64,000 nucleotides of DNA from Bdellovibrio sp. 22V (GCF_030169785.1 NZ_CP125854.1:2480001-2544000); one strand, 5' to 3'; shown: positions 1 to 8,637, numbered from the stretch's first letter. The notes: generated from the sequence alone by a model not told the origin. Translations and numbers: made by a program.

Positions 1-285
1 ACGATATTGCAGCATTACTTTTTCAAAAATCGAAGGATAGCCCGCGGTCGTGTCCGTTTGCGCGTTCACCTCGCACGAAATCAAATCGACTCTCATCTTT
101 TGCAGGATGGAGGCGACATCCATTCCCGAACAAACACAGATACTCGCTAAAAGCACTTCTTTCGGGCTTGGTCCTTGGTCCTTGCCGTTTTCGCCGCGGG
201 AGTCCATTACGAAGCTGTGCTGGCGAATTTGCGCCTCAAAACCGAGCCCACCCAACCATTTTGTTTTGCACTCCATATGCGACAT
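1..285 (-). CDS. OsmC-family protein, 5' part only (runs off the window start)
   Basis: A minus-strand frame starts with ATG at 285, preceded by a strong AGGAGG ribosome site, and stays open to base 1, giving 95 residues of an incomplete protein. The segment GPSPKEVLLASICVCSGMD is the hallmark of the OsmC/YhfA peroxiredoxin-like fold; the family reduces organic hydroperoxides with a cysteine in this helix, and Cys residues are present here. An ATG also occurs at codon 4, but the first one fits the ribosome site better. It is divergent from rny and shares the intergenic region holding an FNR-type site. A second OsmC-like gene lies at 8638-9093 and shares the GPSPKE motif. The C-terminal half is outside the window, so the second catalytic Cys cannot be judged. 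Confidence 0.85.
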   Translation of the reverse strand, partial: MSHMECKTKWLGGLGFEAQIRQHSFVMDSRGENGKDQGPSPKEVLLASICVCSGMDVASILQKMRVDLISCEVNAQTDTTAGYPSIFEKVMLQYR

Positions 286-363
286 ACGTCCTCCTGCACT
301 TTCCTAGGCTACATTTCATAACGCCAGAAGTAAAGAAGACCTCAAATAACACGAGAATTTGCG

Positions 364-377
364 TTGATTCACATCAA
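364..377. promoter_or_regulatory. Perfect FNR/ANR-type site TTGAT-N4-ATCAA
   Basis: TTGATTCACATCAA matches the FNR/ANR consensus at every defined base; arms extend to seven bases (CGTTGAT/ATCAACG, 362-379). It lies 34-47 bases before the rny ATG, between the divergent OsmC-like gene and rny. A weak promoter (TTGCGT, 17 bases, TACACT) overlaps it. Function is inferred from the consensus. Confidence 0.55.
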
Positions 378-410
378 CGGCTACACTTGTATGGTTAGGA
401 GTAACACAGA

Positions 411-1994
411 ATGATTGCAATGATTGCTACAGCCCTTTTCGCACTTATCGCCGGTGGTGGCGCAGGCTGGGCCTTGCACAAATTTCAGAATGCACGCACG
501 TTACGCCATGCTCGTGAAGAAGCTCAAGATATCGTCGGTGAAGCCAAAGAAGCCGCCGAACTCAAAGCCCTCGAAGAGCGCGAACGCGTCCAAGAAATTG
601 AAATGGAGATGTGGACCAAAGTTGAACCTGATATGTTGAAGGTTGAAGGCCGCATCGAAGAACTGCAAGAGCTTGCCAGCGAGAAAAAATCCAAAGCCGA
701 CTCGATCGTTCATGAAGAAAAGAAAAAGCTTCAGGAGCGTGAGGCCGACATCAAAGCGCAAGAACAAGTTTTGCGCTCTCAAGAAAGCGAACTTAATAAA
801 CTCAAAGACACGCAGAAATCTTTTAATAAAGATCTTGTGCAAAAGCTGACTGAAAAGCTGGGAACGTCCGCGGAGGAATTTAAAACTCAATTGAAAAATC
901 AATTGGAAGAAGAGTCCCGCCGTCGCGCCGCCCGTTTCATTCAGGAGTCTGAAGAAGATTTGAAAGAGCATGCCGAAACCAGAGCCAAGCGCATTTTAAG
1001 TTTGGTTATTGACCGTTTCGCGCGTCCGTACTGTGCGGAACGCGGTATCGGCGCGGTGAACTTTCCCGACAATCACATTCGCAAACTTTTCTGCGATCCC
1101 GCAGGAAACAACATCAAGGCCGTTCAAGATGCATGCGGTTGTGACATTATCGTCGAAGAAGGCATGGATATGGTCGGCGTCGCCGGCTTCGATCCAGTTC
1201 GCCGTGAACTGACGCGCAGAACGCTGGAGCGTATTTTCAAAGAAAAGAAAAATATCAATCCTGATTTCATCAGAAAAATCGCTGAGAATCAGAAAAAAGA
1301 ACTTTTCAAAAACATCAAACACGATGGCGACGCTCTCGCAAAAGAATTGAAACTTGAAGGACTCAATGCCGAGATCCGTCAGATGATGGGTTCTTTGCGT
1401 TATCGTTATTCCTTCACGCAGAACCAATATTTTCACTGTGGTGAGGTCGGCTGGCTTGCGGGCCTTATGGCAGCAGAGCTTGGTCTTGATATTAAAAAAG
1501 CGCGCCGTGTGGGCATGCTTCACGATATCGGTAAATCTATGGACCACGTGATGGAAGGCGGCCACGCCGTGATCGGTGCGGATTTTATTGCCGCTCGCGG
1601 GGAAGCGCCGGATGTGGTTCATGCCGTTAAAGCCCATCACTTTGATGAACAACCTTCCACAGATCATGCGTTCCTTGTGATCGCCGCCGATGCTGTGTCA
1701 GGAGCTCGCCCGGGGGCGCGTCGTTCAACAATTGAATCCTACAATCAAAAAGTTTCCGAACTTCAAGATATCGCCCGCAGCTTTCCTGGAGTTACAGACT
1801 GCTTCGTGTTAAGTGGTGGCCGCGAATGTCGCGTCCTTGTGAATGGAAAAAAAGTCGACGACACACAAGCGCTCGATTTGTCCCGCAAGATTGCCGCACG
1901 TATTGAAGAAGAGTGTAATTATCCCGGCCAAATCAAAGTGGTCGTTGTTCGCGAAACTGTTGTCACAGAACAAACAAGGAAAGAGCTCGCATAA
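411..1994 (+). CDS. rny: Ribonuclease Y (membrane-anchored endoribonuclease)
   Basis: The 527-residue product has the RNase Y layout: a Gly/Ala-rich N-terminal membrane segment (about 2-20), a long charged coiled coil (25-195), a KH domain (about 210-275) and an HD domain with first His at 342 and the HD pair at H371/D372 (GMLHDIGK). RNase Y starts mRNA decay at the inner membrane. The start ATG follows a TTAGGAG ribosome site. Odd point: the KH GxxG loop, GREG in most RNase Y proteins, reads DPAG here (229-232), while the following N-I-K/R and the GFDP-RRE segment are kept. The HD residues look intact, so nuclease activity is expected; RNA binding by the KH domain may differ. Length is close to the family norm. 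Confidence 0.93.
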   Translation: MIAMIATALFALIAGGGAGWALHKFQNARTLRHAREEAQDIVGEAKEAAELKALEERERVQEIEMEMWTKVEPDMLKVEGRIEELQELASEKKSKADSIVHEEKKKLQEREADIKAQEQVLRSQESELNKLKDTQKSFNKDLVQKLTEKLGTSAEEFKTQLKNQLEEESRRRAARFIQESEEDLKEHAETRAKRILSLVIDRFARPYCAERGIGAVNFPDNHIRKLFCDPAGNNIKAVQDACGCDIIVEEGMDMVGVAGFDPVRRELTRRTLERIFKEKKNINPDFIRKIAENQKKELFKNIKHDGDALAKELKLEGLNAEIRQMMGSLRYRYSFTQNQYFHCGEVGWLAGLMAAELGLDIKKARRVGMLHDIGKSMDHVMEGGHAVIGADFIAARGEAPDVVHAVKAHHFDEQPSTDHAFLVIAADAVSGARPGARRSTIESYNQKVSELQDIARSFPGVTDCFVLSGGRECRVLVNGKKVDDTQALDLSRKIAARIEEECNYPGQIKVVVVRETVVTEQTRKELA

Positions 1995-2120
1995 AACGCG
2001 AGTTCTTTCTCTGTCCCTTTAGACCTTTCATTAAAATCCCATCATTATAGCTCTTTTAGAAGATTCTCAGATCTACATCAGTTCAAATAAGGAAGTACTT
2101 TTAAAAGGGAGATAACAAAA

Positions 2121-2546
2121 ATGGTGATCGAAACGTCTCTTGAAAAACAGCACACGCAACGTGTTCTGGTTATCGATGATAGCTTGGACTCTGTAAAGCT
2201 AATGTCGCACATTCTTGATCACTATAAGTGTGATGTCACAATGGCCTTTGACGGTCAGGATGCGATACCTCTTCTTGTGAACAGACACTTTGATTTAGTG
2301 ATTTTAGACTGGCAGATGCCGCAAATGGGCGGCCGCGATACTTTGCTTTTAATGGATCGTCTTTTGACGGAAAGAAAAGTGCATAAGATCAGAAAGCCGA
2401 TTCCGGTTGTGATTTATACCGGGCATTCTGAAGAGGAACTCGAACTTCCTCTGGTGCGCAACTTCACCTACATGGGCTTTATCAATAAGCGCCAAGCCTT
2501 CAGTTCTATGATGAGATCTTTTAATTTTATTTTGCGTTCGATCTAG
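2121..2546 (+). CDS. Single-domain response regulator (CheY-like receiver)
   Basis: A 141-residue stand-alone receiver domain. The acidic pair D19/D20 (VIDDS), the phosphoacceptor D63 (VILDWQMPQMGG), a Thr in IYTGHS and the Lys in FINKRQ fit the phosphorylation site of the REC family. There is no output domain, so it should act by protein contact or in a phosphorelay. The start has an AAGGGAG ribosome site. No kinase is adjacent; the nearest hybrid kinase is at 53 kb. The partner is unknown. Confidence 0.9.
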   Translation: MVIETSLEKQHTQRVLVIDDSLDSVKLMSHILDHYKCDVTMAFDGQDAIPLLVNRHFDLVILDWQMPQMGGRDTLLLMDRLLTERKVHKIRKPIPVVIYTGHSEEELELPLVRNFTYMGFINKRQAFSSMMRSFNFILRSI

Positions 2547-2568
2547 CTCTGCTAGGAACGCAAGTCGA

Positions 2569-2599
2569 GGGGCTTCCGGATAAGACGCCCGGAGGCCCC
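2569..2599. terminator. GC-rich hairpin between convergent genes
   Basis: GGGGCTTCCGG and CCGGAGGCCCC pair over 11 positions with an 8-9 base loop (one G-U pair). It sits between the receiver gene and the convergent nuclease-like gene. No U-run follows on either strand, so termination is plausible but not certain. Confidence 0.5.
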
Positions 2600-2607
2600 C
2601 AACCCAT

Positions 2608-3180
2608 TTAAGGGCGTACGCACTGCCCTTGATTTTGACAGCGGATCATTTCGTAGCGATGAGTTTGCATCTCTTTGTGAGTGTACTCCATCTCTCTTTC
2701 ATAACCGACAGCGACTGTGCCTTTTTGTCCCATCGTGAAAAATTCTTCGACGTATTCAAACTTTTCGGCGTCGAAAACTTCTTTCGTTGAAGTGGATTTG
2801 AAAACCAACTGCTTGCTGGAGCGAATGCTTTTCAAGAAACGCGCACGTTGCTCAAGAGCTTTTTGTAGACCGCCACGCATGTCTTTCCAGCATTTGACTT
2901 CAGCGATCTTAATCACTTTTTGAATGTTTTTATCAAAGATCACAACATCAAGCTCACCAATCACGCGTGTGGCATCGCCATAGGCAATTCCCACGATCAC
3001 TTCATACTGAGGAGCTGGAAATTCTTTTTGCAAATCCAAGCGTGCGATTTCTTCGCAAATAGAACCGGAATCTTCATAGCTGCGGGGAATATTTTTTAAC
3101 TCTGCAAAGTCTTGCGCCCAATCGGCAAAAACAGTTGTCGAGGAAAGAATCACAGCGAAAAAGAAACCAAGCATCTTCAT
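2608..3180 (-). CDS. Secreted protein with PD-(D/E)XK nuclease-like core
   Basis: I place the start at 3180, not further upstream, because MKMLGFFFAVILSSTTVFA forms a signal peptide and GGAG lies about ten bases before this ATG; the product has 190 residues. The mature part has a PD-(D/E)XK pattern: Glu in a helix (E43/E44), D78 in GELDVVI, E94 and K96 in AEVKCW, then a helix with Q111 (KALEQRARFL). This order (helix Glu, Asp, E-x-K, Gln) is that of YraN/VRR-NUC-like and restriction-endonuclease-fold enzymes. An exported nuclease would suit a predator degrading prey DNA, but that role is inferred and fold assignment needs a profile search. Two late cysteines (C181, C187) could form a disulfide. 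Confidence 0.6.
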   Translation of the reverse strand: MKMLGFFFAVILSSTTVFADWAQDFAELKNIPRSYEDSGSICEEIARLDLQKEFPAPQYEVIVGIAYGDATRVIGELDVVIFDKNIQKVIKIAEVKCWKDMRGGLQKALEQRARFLKSIRSSKQLVFKSTSTKEVFDAEKFEYVEEFFTMGQKGTVAVGYEREMEYTHKEMQTHRYEMIRCQNQGQCVRP

Positions 3181-3464
3181 AAAAAGACTCCATATAAAAC
3201 GGTGCTGAACACCGCCTGACACATAAGGTTGAACTTGCGGCCTTTTATTTCGTTTAAATGACCGAAAGGCAATGACAAAGCCCTGGGAGGCGCACTGACG
3301 CGGCGCACTCATGATCCCGCTGGTAATTCTTACGGAGCGTATTGCGCTGCAACTTTCTAAAACTCCCCCTTCTCCCCTATACTCACCCTCTATGGACCCT
3401 GACCCTTACCGGACTCTTTTATTCTCAATCCCCTTTATAAATAGCTCTTTGCCTGGAGACCTCC

Positions 3465-4496
3465 GTGACTGAGGTTCTGGTCGTCGCTATTTGTCTTTTA
3501 TTTAATATGATTCTTTCTGGCTCCGAAATGGCCTTTGTGACCGTGAATAGACAGCAGCTTCGCCGTCTTGCCGGCACAGACCGACGGGCCCGATTGCTTT
3601 TGAAGCTCAAAGAGAATCCCGAAAGAACCCTTTCCGTGATTCAAATCGGCATCACCGTTGTTGGCGCTATTGCCGCAGCTGTCGGCGGTGCCGGAGCCGA
3701 AGAAGCGCTGACGCCTTACTTTATGCAGACCTTCGCTGTCGGAGAACAAACGGCCGAAGCGATTTCCATTGCCGCCGTTGTTATTCCGATTTCTTATTTG
3801 AGCGTTGTGATCGGCGAGCTGGTCCCTAAAACGGTGGCTCTGCGCAATCCGTTGTCGATCGCACTTTGGACATCGCAAGGACTCTACCTCGGAGAAAAAA
3901 TCTTATCTCCGGCCGTAACGGTTCTGGAGTCGTCGACGAACTTGATCTTAAAACTCACACGCATCAGCTTTAAAAGCGTTCCGCACGACCATCACGATAT
4001 CGCGCTGGAGGATCTGCCTCAGCAAACCAAGCAGTACGTTGTGAATATCGTCAGTGCGGATAAGAAAGTCGCGCGTGAGATCATGCTGCCTTGGAAAGAA
4101 GTCATTTACGTGCGTAAAGATGACGAGTTGGAAGACGTCGAAACGATTATCATGAATTCGCGCCACACACGTCTGCCGGTTTTAGACGGCGCTGAAGTCA
4201 TCGGTTTGATCAACACCAAGGAGTTTTTAACAGCTCGACGCTATGGCAACACCGACTGGCAAAGTTTGATTCGTCCGATTTTAAAATTCAAAGCGTTTGA
4301 ACCGTTATTTAAAATTCTTCTGCGCATGCAAGAGCAGAAATCGCACTTGGCTGTGATTTACGAACGCGACAACTGCGTGGGACTTGTCACCATGGAAGAC
4401 ATCTTTGAAGAAATCATCGGCGATGTCTTCGACGAAGACGACGACGGCTTGATCAAAAAGATCCTCGCCTCAAAATCCCGCCGCCGCCCTCTCTAA
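3465..4496 (+). CDS. CNNM/CorB-like membrane protein (DUF21 plus CBS pair)
   Basis: A 343-residue protein with an N-terminal DUF21 membrane domain (about 1-180, several hydrophobic segments, IGELVPKTVALRNP motif) followed by two CBS domains (about 200-265 and 275-330, ending GLVTMEDIFEEIIGDVFDE). Bacterial relatives include CorB/CorC-type magnesium transport proteins; the C-terminal CorC_HlyC domain found in many of them is absent here. The start is GTG at 3465 with GGAG seven bases upstream. The substrate, probably Mg2+ by family, is not shown by the sequence. An intrinsic terminator follows. Confidence 0.85.
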   Translation: MTEVLVVAICLLFNMILSGSEMAFVTVNRQQLRRLAGTDRRARLLLKLKENPERTLSVIQIGITVVGAIAAAVGGAGAEEALTPYFMQTFAVGEQTAEAISIAAVVIPISYLSVVIGELVPKTVALRNPLSIALWTSQGLYLGEKILSPAVTVLESSTNLILKLTRISFKSVPHDHHDIALEDLPQQTKQYVVNIVSADKKVAREIMLPWKEVIYVRKDDELEDVETIIMNSRHTRLPVLDGAEVIGLINTKEFLTARRYGNTDWQSLIRPILKFKAFEPLFKILLRMQEQKSHLAVIYERDNCVGLVTMEDIFEEIIGDVFDEDDDGLIKKILASKSRRRPL

Positions 4497-4520
4497 AAAT
4501 CACCGGGTTTTTATACAAAA

Positions 4521-4545
4521 AAGGCGCTGAGTTTATCAGCGCCTT
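4521..4545. terminator. Intrinsic terminator between convergent genes
   Basis: AAGGCGCTGA and TCAGCGCCTT form a perfect 10-bp stem with a 5-base loop. On the plus strand TTCTTTTTTAG follows; on the minus strand a T-rich tract follows as well, so it can serve both the CNNM-like gene and fadE. Confidence 0.85.
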
Positions 4546-4568
4546 TTCTTTTTTAGTTTGCAAATTTC

Positions 4569-7022
4569 TTAGAGAACTTTATTTGCGTGGTATTGCTCTT
4601 CAGAGAAGTCATCTACCAGGATCGCGTCGTAGCGAACGGCATCAGATTCTTGCATCAATTTGAATTCAGCATCTGTGATGACGTTTTTGCTGCGGGCTTC
4701 ATCCAACAACAAGTGCGCTTTCTTCTTAGGGAGAACGCCTTCGCGGATGGCTTTTTTGATTTTCTTTTCTGCCGCTTCAGATTGCAAAGACACAGAGAAA
4801 GCGTAATCAAGACGCGCCAGTTGCTGATCGCGCTCTTTTGGCAGGTAGATACCGTCAGTCAAACGATCACGGATACCGCCTTCTTTCATCATGGCAGAAG
4901 CAATTGCGTGGGACCAGCCGTCAGAAGCTTGCGAACCAACGGAGTTGATACGTGACCAAGCGCCGATCCAGCCTTTGAAGAACCAACGAAGTCCTGGGAT
5001 CTTCAAATTGTCGAAGATACCATCGAAACCTTTTTGGATCTCGGCCATGCAATGTTTCAAGTTGTAATGTGCGAATGCCAAGTCTTCATCACGGCGACCT
5101 TCCGCTTCAAAACGGCGCAGGATCGCTGTTGCAATGTACATATTTGCCAAGATATCGGCAAAACGACCTGTGATTTTCTCTCTCATTTTCAAAGAGCCAC
5201 CCAGAACGCCCATCGCCACGTCAGCCAACAAAGCGTAAGTCGCCGACGTCCAAGAAAGGCGGCGGAAGTACACTTTCATTTGCGGATGACACTCTGGAGT
5301 TGCTGCCAAGTAACCGCGCGAAAGAGAAAGCAAGATCGCGCGGCACGTGTTGCGCACGATATGACCGATATGACCGAAGAAGGCTCTGTCGAAACCTTTC
5401 AAGTCGTTTGCTTCGTATGCTTTGACTTCAGAATACGCAAATGGATGCGCACGCAAAGCGCCTTGACCAAAGATGATCAAAGTACGAGTCATGATGTTCG
5501 CACCCTCAACCGTAATACCGATTGGAGTTGCGATATAGATTTCAGCCAAAACGTTGCGAGGTCCCATAGAGATACCCGCACCACCCATGATATCCATCGC
5601 GTCGTTGATCACTTTACGACCCATTTCAGTCGCATAGTATTTTTGCATCGCTGTGATAACGCCCGGTTTGATACCTTTATCAAGAGCACCTAAGCAGTAT
5701 CTTCGCATCGCCTCAAGAGCGTATGTGGAAGCCCCGATGCGCGCCAAAGGTTCTTCAACACCTTCGAACTTACCGATAGAAACACCGAACTGACGGCGAA
5801 CAACAGCGTGTGCAGAAGTCACGCGTGTCGCAAGCTTCGCTCCGCCTGTCGCTTGTGCCGGCAAGGAGATACCACGACCTGCTGCCAAACACTCCATCAA
5901 CATCATCCAACCGCGACCAGCACCGGCAATACCACCAACGATCGCTTCTTCAGCGTCAACGATAACGTCTTTACCTTGCGTAGGACAGTTGTAAAAAGGA
6001 GTTCCCAATGGATCATGACGACGGCCCAAGACAACACCAGGAGTTGTCGCAGGGATCAACGCGCAAGTGATACCAAGATCTTCACCTTTACCCAAAAGAT
6101 TTTCTGGATCGCGAAGACGGAAAGCCAAACCGATCACAGAAGAAATCGCTGCCAAAGTGATCCAACGTTTGTTCCAATTTAATTTGATTTGGATTTTTCC
6201 ATCCGGACCTTTGAACAACACACCTGTGGAGTTGATCGCACCGGCATCAGATCCCGCCAAAGGCTCTGTCAAACCGAAACAAGGAATCTCGCGGCCATCC
6301 GCCAAACGCGGCAACCAGTGAGATTTTTGTTTTTCAGTTCCGTAGTGCGCAAGCAACTCTGCAGGGCCCAAAGAGTTTGGCACCATCACTTGAATCGCCA
6401 CTGGCAATGAACGCGAAGAGATTTTCATGATCACTTCCGAGTGACAAAGAGCCGAAAAGCCCAATCCGCCGTACTCTTTCGGAACGATCATGCCCAAGAA
6501 TTTTTCTTTACGGATATAATCCCAGATGTCTTGCGGGATTTCTTTTGTTTTATAGATGTTCCAGTGATCAATCATCTTACAAAGATTGTTCACAGGGCCT
6601 TCCATGAAAGCTTTTTCTTCCGGAGTCAGATCAGGGTAAGACTCTTTCATCAAGTTGGAGAAATTCGGTTTTCCAGAGAAGAGATCTTTCTCCACCCACA
6701 CGACACCCGCGTCCAAAGCCGCTTTTTCTGTATCTGAGATTTTTGGCAGGAATTCGAATTTTTTGAAAATGCCGAAAACGCCGGAAGTAATCAAAGCCGC
6801 GCGAATCGCTGGAATGTTAAAGATCACAGCCACAACAGCAAACACGATCCATAACCACGTCGGAGCACCGAATCCGAAAAGGATCGCTGCCAAAGCGATT
6901 GTCCACACAATCAGAGGGCTGCCAAAAAAGCCTACGAACAACAAGAGAACGAGGGAGCCCAGTATCCAAGCCCACGTGCAGTTCTCCAGAAAAAACCCGT
7001 ATAAAGAGTTGATAGAATCCAC
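4569..7022 (-). CDS. fadE: Acyl-CoA dehydrogenase, FadE type
   Basis: The 817-residue product matches the length of E. coli FadE (about 814) and has its layout: two or three N-terminal membrane segments (about 15-85), an acyl-CoA dehydrogenase core (FGLTEPLAGSDAGAI, GRGWMMLMECLAAGRG, GITVEGANIMTRTL) and the C-terminal DUF1974 region. It catalyses the FAD-dependent first step of fatty acid beta-oxidation at the inner membrane. The start is GTG at 7022 with AAGGAG about eight bases upstream. It stands alone, without other fad genes nearby. A 14-base palindrome lies 74-87 bases upstream of the start and may be an operator. Confidence 0.93.
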   Translation of the reverse strand: MDSINSLYGFFLENCTWAWILGSLVLLLFVGFFGSPLIVWTIALAAILFGFGAPTWLWIVFAVVAVIFNIPAIRAALITSGVFGIFKKFEFLPKISDTEKAALDAGVVWVEKDLFSGKPNFSNLMKESYPDLTPEEKAFMEGPVNNLCKMIDHWNIYKTKEIPQDIWDYIRKEKFLGMIVPKEYGGLGFSALCHSEVIMKISSRSLPVAIQVMVPNSLGPAELLAHYGTEKQKSHWLPRLADGREIPCFGLTEPLAGSDAGAINSTGVLFKGPDGKIQIKLNWNKRWITLAAISSVIGLAFRLRDPENLLGKGEDLGITCALIPATTPGVVLGRRHDPLGTPFYNCPTQGKDVIVDAEEAIVGGIAGAGRGWMMLMECLAAGRGISLPAQATGGAKLATRVTSAHAVVRRQFGVSIGKFEGVEEPLARIGASTYALEAMRRYCLGALDKGIKPGVITAMQKYYATEMGRKVINDAMDIMGGAGISMGPRNVLAEIYIATPIGITVEGANIMTRTLIIFGQGALRAHPFAYSEVKAYEANDLKGFDRAFFGHIGHIVRNTCRAILLSLSRGYLAATPECHPQMKVYFRRLSWTSATYALLADVAMGVLGGSLKMREKITGRFADILANMYIATAILRRFEAEGRRDEDLAFAHYNLKHCMAEIQKGFDGIFDNLKIPGLRWFFKGWIGAWSRINSVGSQASDGWSHAIASAMMKEGGIRDRLTDGIYLPKERDQQLARLDYAFSVSLQSEAAEKKIKKAIREGVLPKKKAHLLLDEARSKNVITDAEFKLMQESDAVRYDAILVDDFSEEQYHANKVL

Positions 7023-7095
7023 GATGTATCTCCTTTATTGAATACACCAATAATTAGACTCTTTAATGTGAGGATGTGCAAGAGCTTCAGGTCCA

Positions 7096-7109
7096 TATCT
7101 ATATAGATA
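7096..7109. promoter_or_regulatory. Perfect palindrome upstream of fadE
   Basis: TATCTATATAGATA is a perfect 14-base palindrome in the fadE leader region. Its position fits an operator, for instance of a TetR-type fatty-acid repressor, but no regulator is adjacent and AT-rich palindromes occur by chance. Confidence 0.3.
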
Positions 7110-7211
7110 CGAAAACGTGAGGAAGAGTTCCTTTCAAACAGCATGATTGTTCGAAGAGAGAACTTAATTATGTCGGGAGCAAAAACAGTTGAGTAAGAAC
7201 TCTAAAAAAGC

Positions 7212-7235
7212 AAAAGCCCTCTTGCGAGGGCTTTT
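7212..7235 (-). terminator. Intrinsic terminator of the Ala/Pro/Thr-rich small gene
   Basis: AAAAGCCCTC and GAGGGCTTTT form a perfect 10-bp stem with a TTGC loop; on the minus strand the sequence continues GCTTTTTTAG. It lies about 30 bases after the stop of the 7266-7481 gene. Confidence 0.85.
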
Positions 7236-7265
7236 CCAAATCTAAGTATTCAGCTTGCGCAGAGA

Positions 7266-7481
7266 TTACTTAGTTTCGCCAGCAGGAGCTGCAGGAGCTG
7301 CTTCTGTAGTAGCAGGAGCTGCTTCAGTAGTAGCTGCAGGAGTACCTTCAGCAGGAGCTGCTTCTGTTGTAGCAGGAGTAGCTTCAGTTGTTGGAGCTTG
7401 CTCAGCAGGTTGGTTTTTAGAGCAAGTGAAACCAGTTGTGAAAGAAAGTGCTAGCAAAGCAGCGATAACGATTGCTTTCAT
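7266..7481 (-). CDS. Small Ala/Pro/Thr/Glu-rich exported protein, possible lipoprotein
   Basis: A 71-residue product: a hydrophobic export signal (1-19) ending in TGFTCSK, then a low-complexity tail built from repeats of the type ATTEAAPA. Cys20 could be a lipidation site, but Thr at -1 is not canonical for a lipobox, so lipoprotein status is open. AAGGGA precedes the ATG and a strong terminator follows, which argues that this is a real monocistronic gene, not the plus-strand frame over the same bases. The tail would be extended and unstructured; it may act as an envelope spacer. The function is unknown. Confidence 0.65.
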   Translation of the reverse strand: MKAIVIAALLALSFTTGFTCSKNQPAEQAPTTEATPATTEAAPAEGTPAATTEAAPATTEAAPAAPAGETK

Positions 7482-7628
7482 TGTTGTTGTCCCTTCGTTT
7501 TTATTAATTTGTGCCTTCCCACCTTCGCCTTATCAGTTGGCTCGATGAGTCCGCATTTTTGTTTTCAAACTCGACTTAGGGCTTAAGTTACACAAAAACG
7601 CCGCCGCTTAGCAAACGAAATTTTAAAA

Positions 7629-8441
7629 TTATTTTTGGCAACGCGAACACCAGAAGGTGTTTCGTCCACCCAAGACTTGCGACTTCACCTGTTGCCCGCA
7701 AGTCACACAAGCTTCTTTCGCTCGGCCGTACACTTGAAAACTCATCTGAAAATATCCACTCTCCCCAGAGGCTTGAGCGAAATCACTGATCGAAGAACCA
7801 CCCTGCTCAATGGAGCGAGTTAAAATTTTTTTAATCTCTTTAACAAGCACTTCCGCACGTTCTGCAGACAGCTTTTGCGCCGGCAAAGTGGGCTTGATTC
7901 CCGCGGCAAACAAGGCTTCGCTGGCGTAGATATTTCCCACACCGACGACTATTTTCTGATCCATCAATGCCACTTTTAATGCGACATTTTTTCCCCGTAA
8001 GCTCTCCCACAGCACTCGCCCGGTGAAGTCCTTTGTTAAAGGCTCCGGCCCCAAACCCTTTAGTTTCGGGTGCTCTAGAGGATTTTGCACAAAATCGAAA
8101 TAACCAAAACGCCGAGGGTCCCGATACGCCAAGCGGAGGTTGCCGCTAAAGTGAAGATAAATATGATCATGCAAACGCTCATCCCCGGGCTCCGCCACCC
8201 GCCAGGTTCCAGTCATCCCCAAATGTGAAAGCATCGCGCCTTTGGGCGTCCACAAAAGAAGATATTTGGCTCGTCTTTCCACCGAAAGAAGCTTCTCCCC
8301 CACCAGCGTGCTTATTTTTTTCGCAGGAATAGGTTCACGCAAATCTTTACGCTTGAGTTCCACTTTTTCCAGCACCGGCTGTTCTTTAAGAATATTTTCA
8401 AGGCCGCGACGGACGACCTCAACCTCGGGAAGTTCGGGCAT
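7629..8441 (-). CDS. mutM: Formamidopyrimidine-DNA glycosylase (Fpg/MutM)
   Basis: The start is set at 8441 so that the protein begins MPELPEVE: Pro2 is the catalytic Schiff-base nucleophile and must follow the initiator Met, which excludes the six extra upstream codons. The 270-residue protein shows the family Lys/Glu N-terminus, the H2TH region (VGVGNIYASEALF) and a C-terminal four-cysteine zinc finger (CVTCGQQ...WCSRC). It removes 8-oxoguanine and ring-opened purines and nicks the abasic site. It is transcribed alone, divergent from the OsmC-like gene at 8638. Confidence 0.95.
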   Translation of the reverse strand: MPELPEVEVVRRGLENILKEQPVLEKVELKRKDLREPIPAKKISTLVGEKLLSVERRAKYLLLWTPKGAMLSHLGMTGTWRVAEPGDERLHDHIYLHFSGNLRLAYRDPRRFGYFDFVQNPLEHPKLKGLGPEPLTKDFTGRVLWESLRGKNVALKVALMDQKIVVGVGNIYASEALFAAGIKPTLPAQKLSAERAEVLVKEIKKILTRSIEQGGSSISDFAQASGESGYFQMSFQVYGRAKEACVTCGQQVKSQVLGGRNTFWCSRCQK

Positions 8442-8637
8442 AAGACACCTGCTTTTCAATCACCCATGACGCATATGCGTTAAAATTCTACGCCCCCATC
8501 TTACCCTATCGACGCGAAATTTCCACCGGAGACTTCAGCACCAAGCCTAGGGCCTCACATATTTCAAAGAAGGAACTTGAACAGAACTCCGAACCCGTTA
8601 TTTTCTAAGAGCACACAACGGAAGCGAAGGAGTTTTT

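Noticed and set aside
996-1667. 223-codon minus-strand frame inside rny
   Set aside because: Antisense to the KH-HD part of RNase Y, no recognisable protein features.
5034-5693. 219-codon plus-strand frame inside fadE
   Set aside because: Antisense to conserved acyl-CoA dehydrogenase sequence; Arg/His/Thr-rich shadow composition.
7255-7548. Plus-strand Ala/Val/Gly-rich frame
   Set aside because: It is the complement of the Ala/Pro/Thr-rich gene; the minus-strand gene has a ribosome site, signal peptide and terminator.
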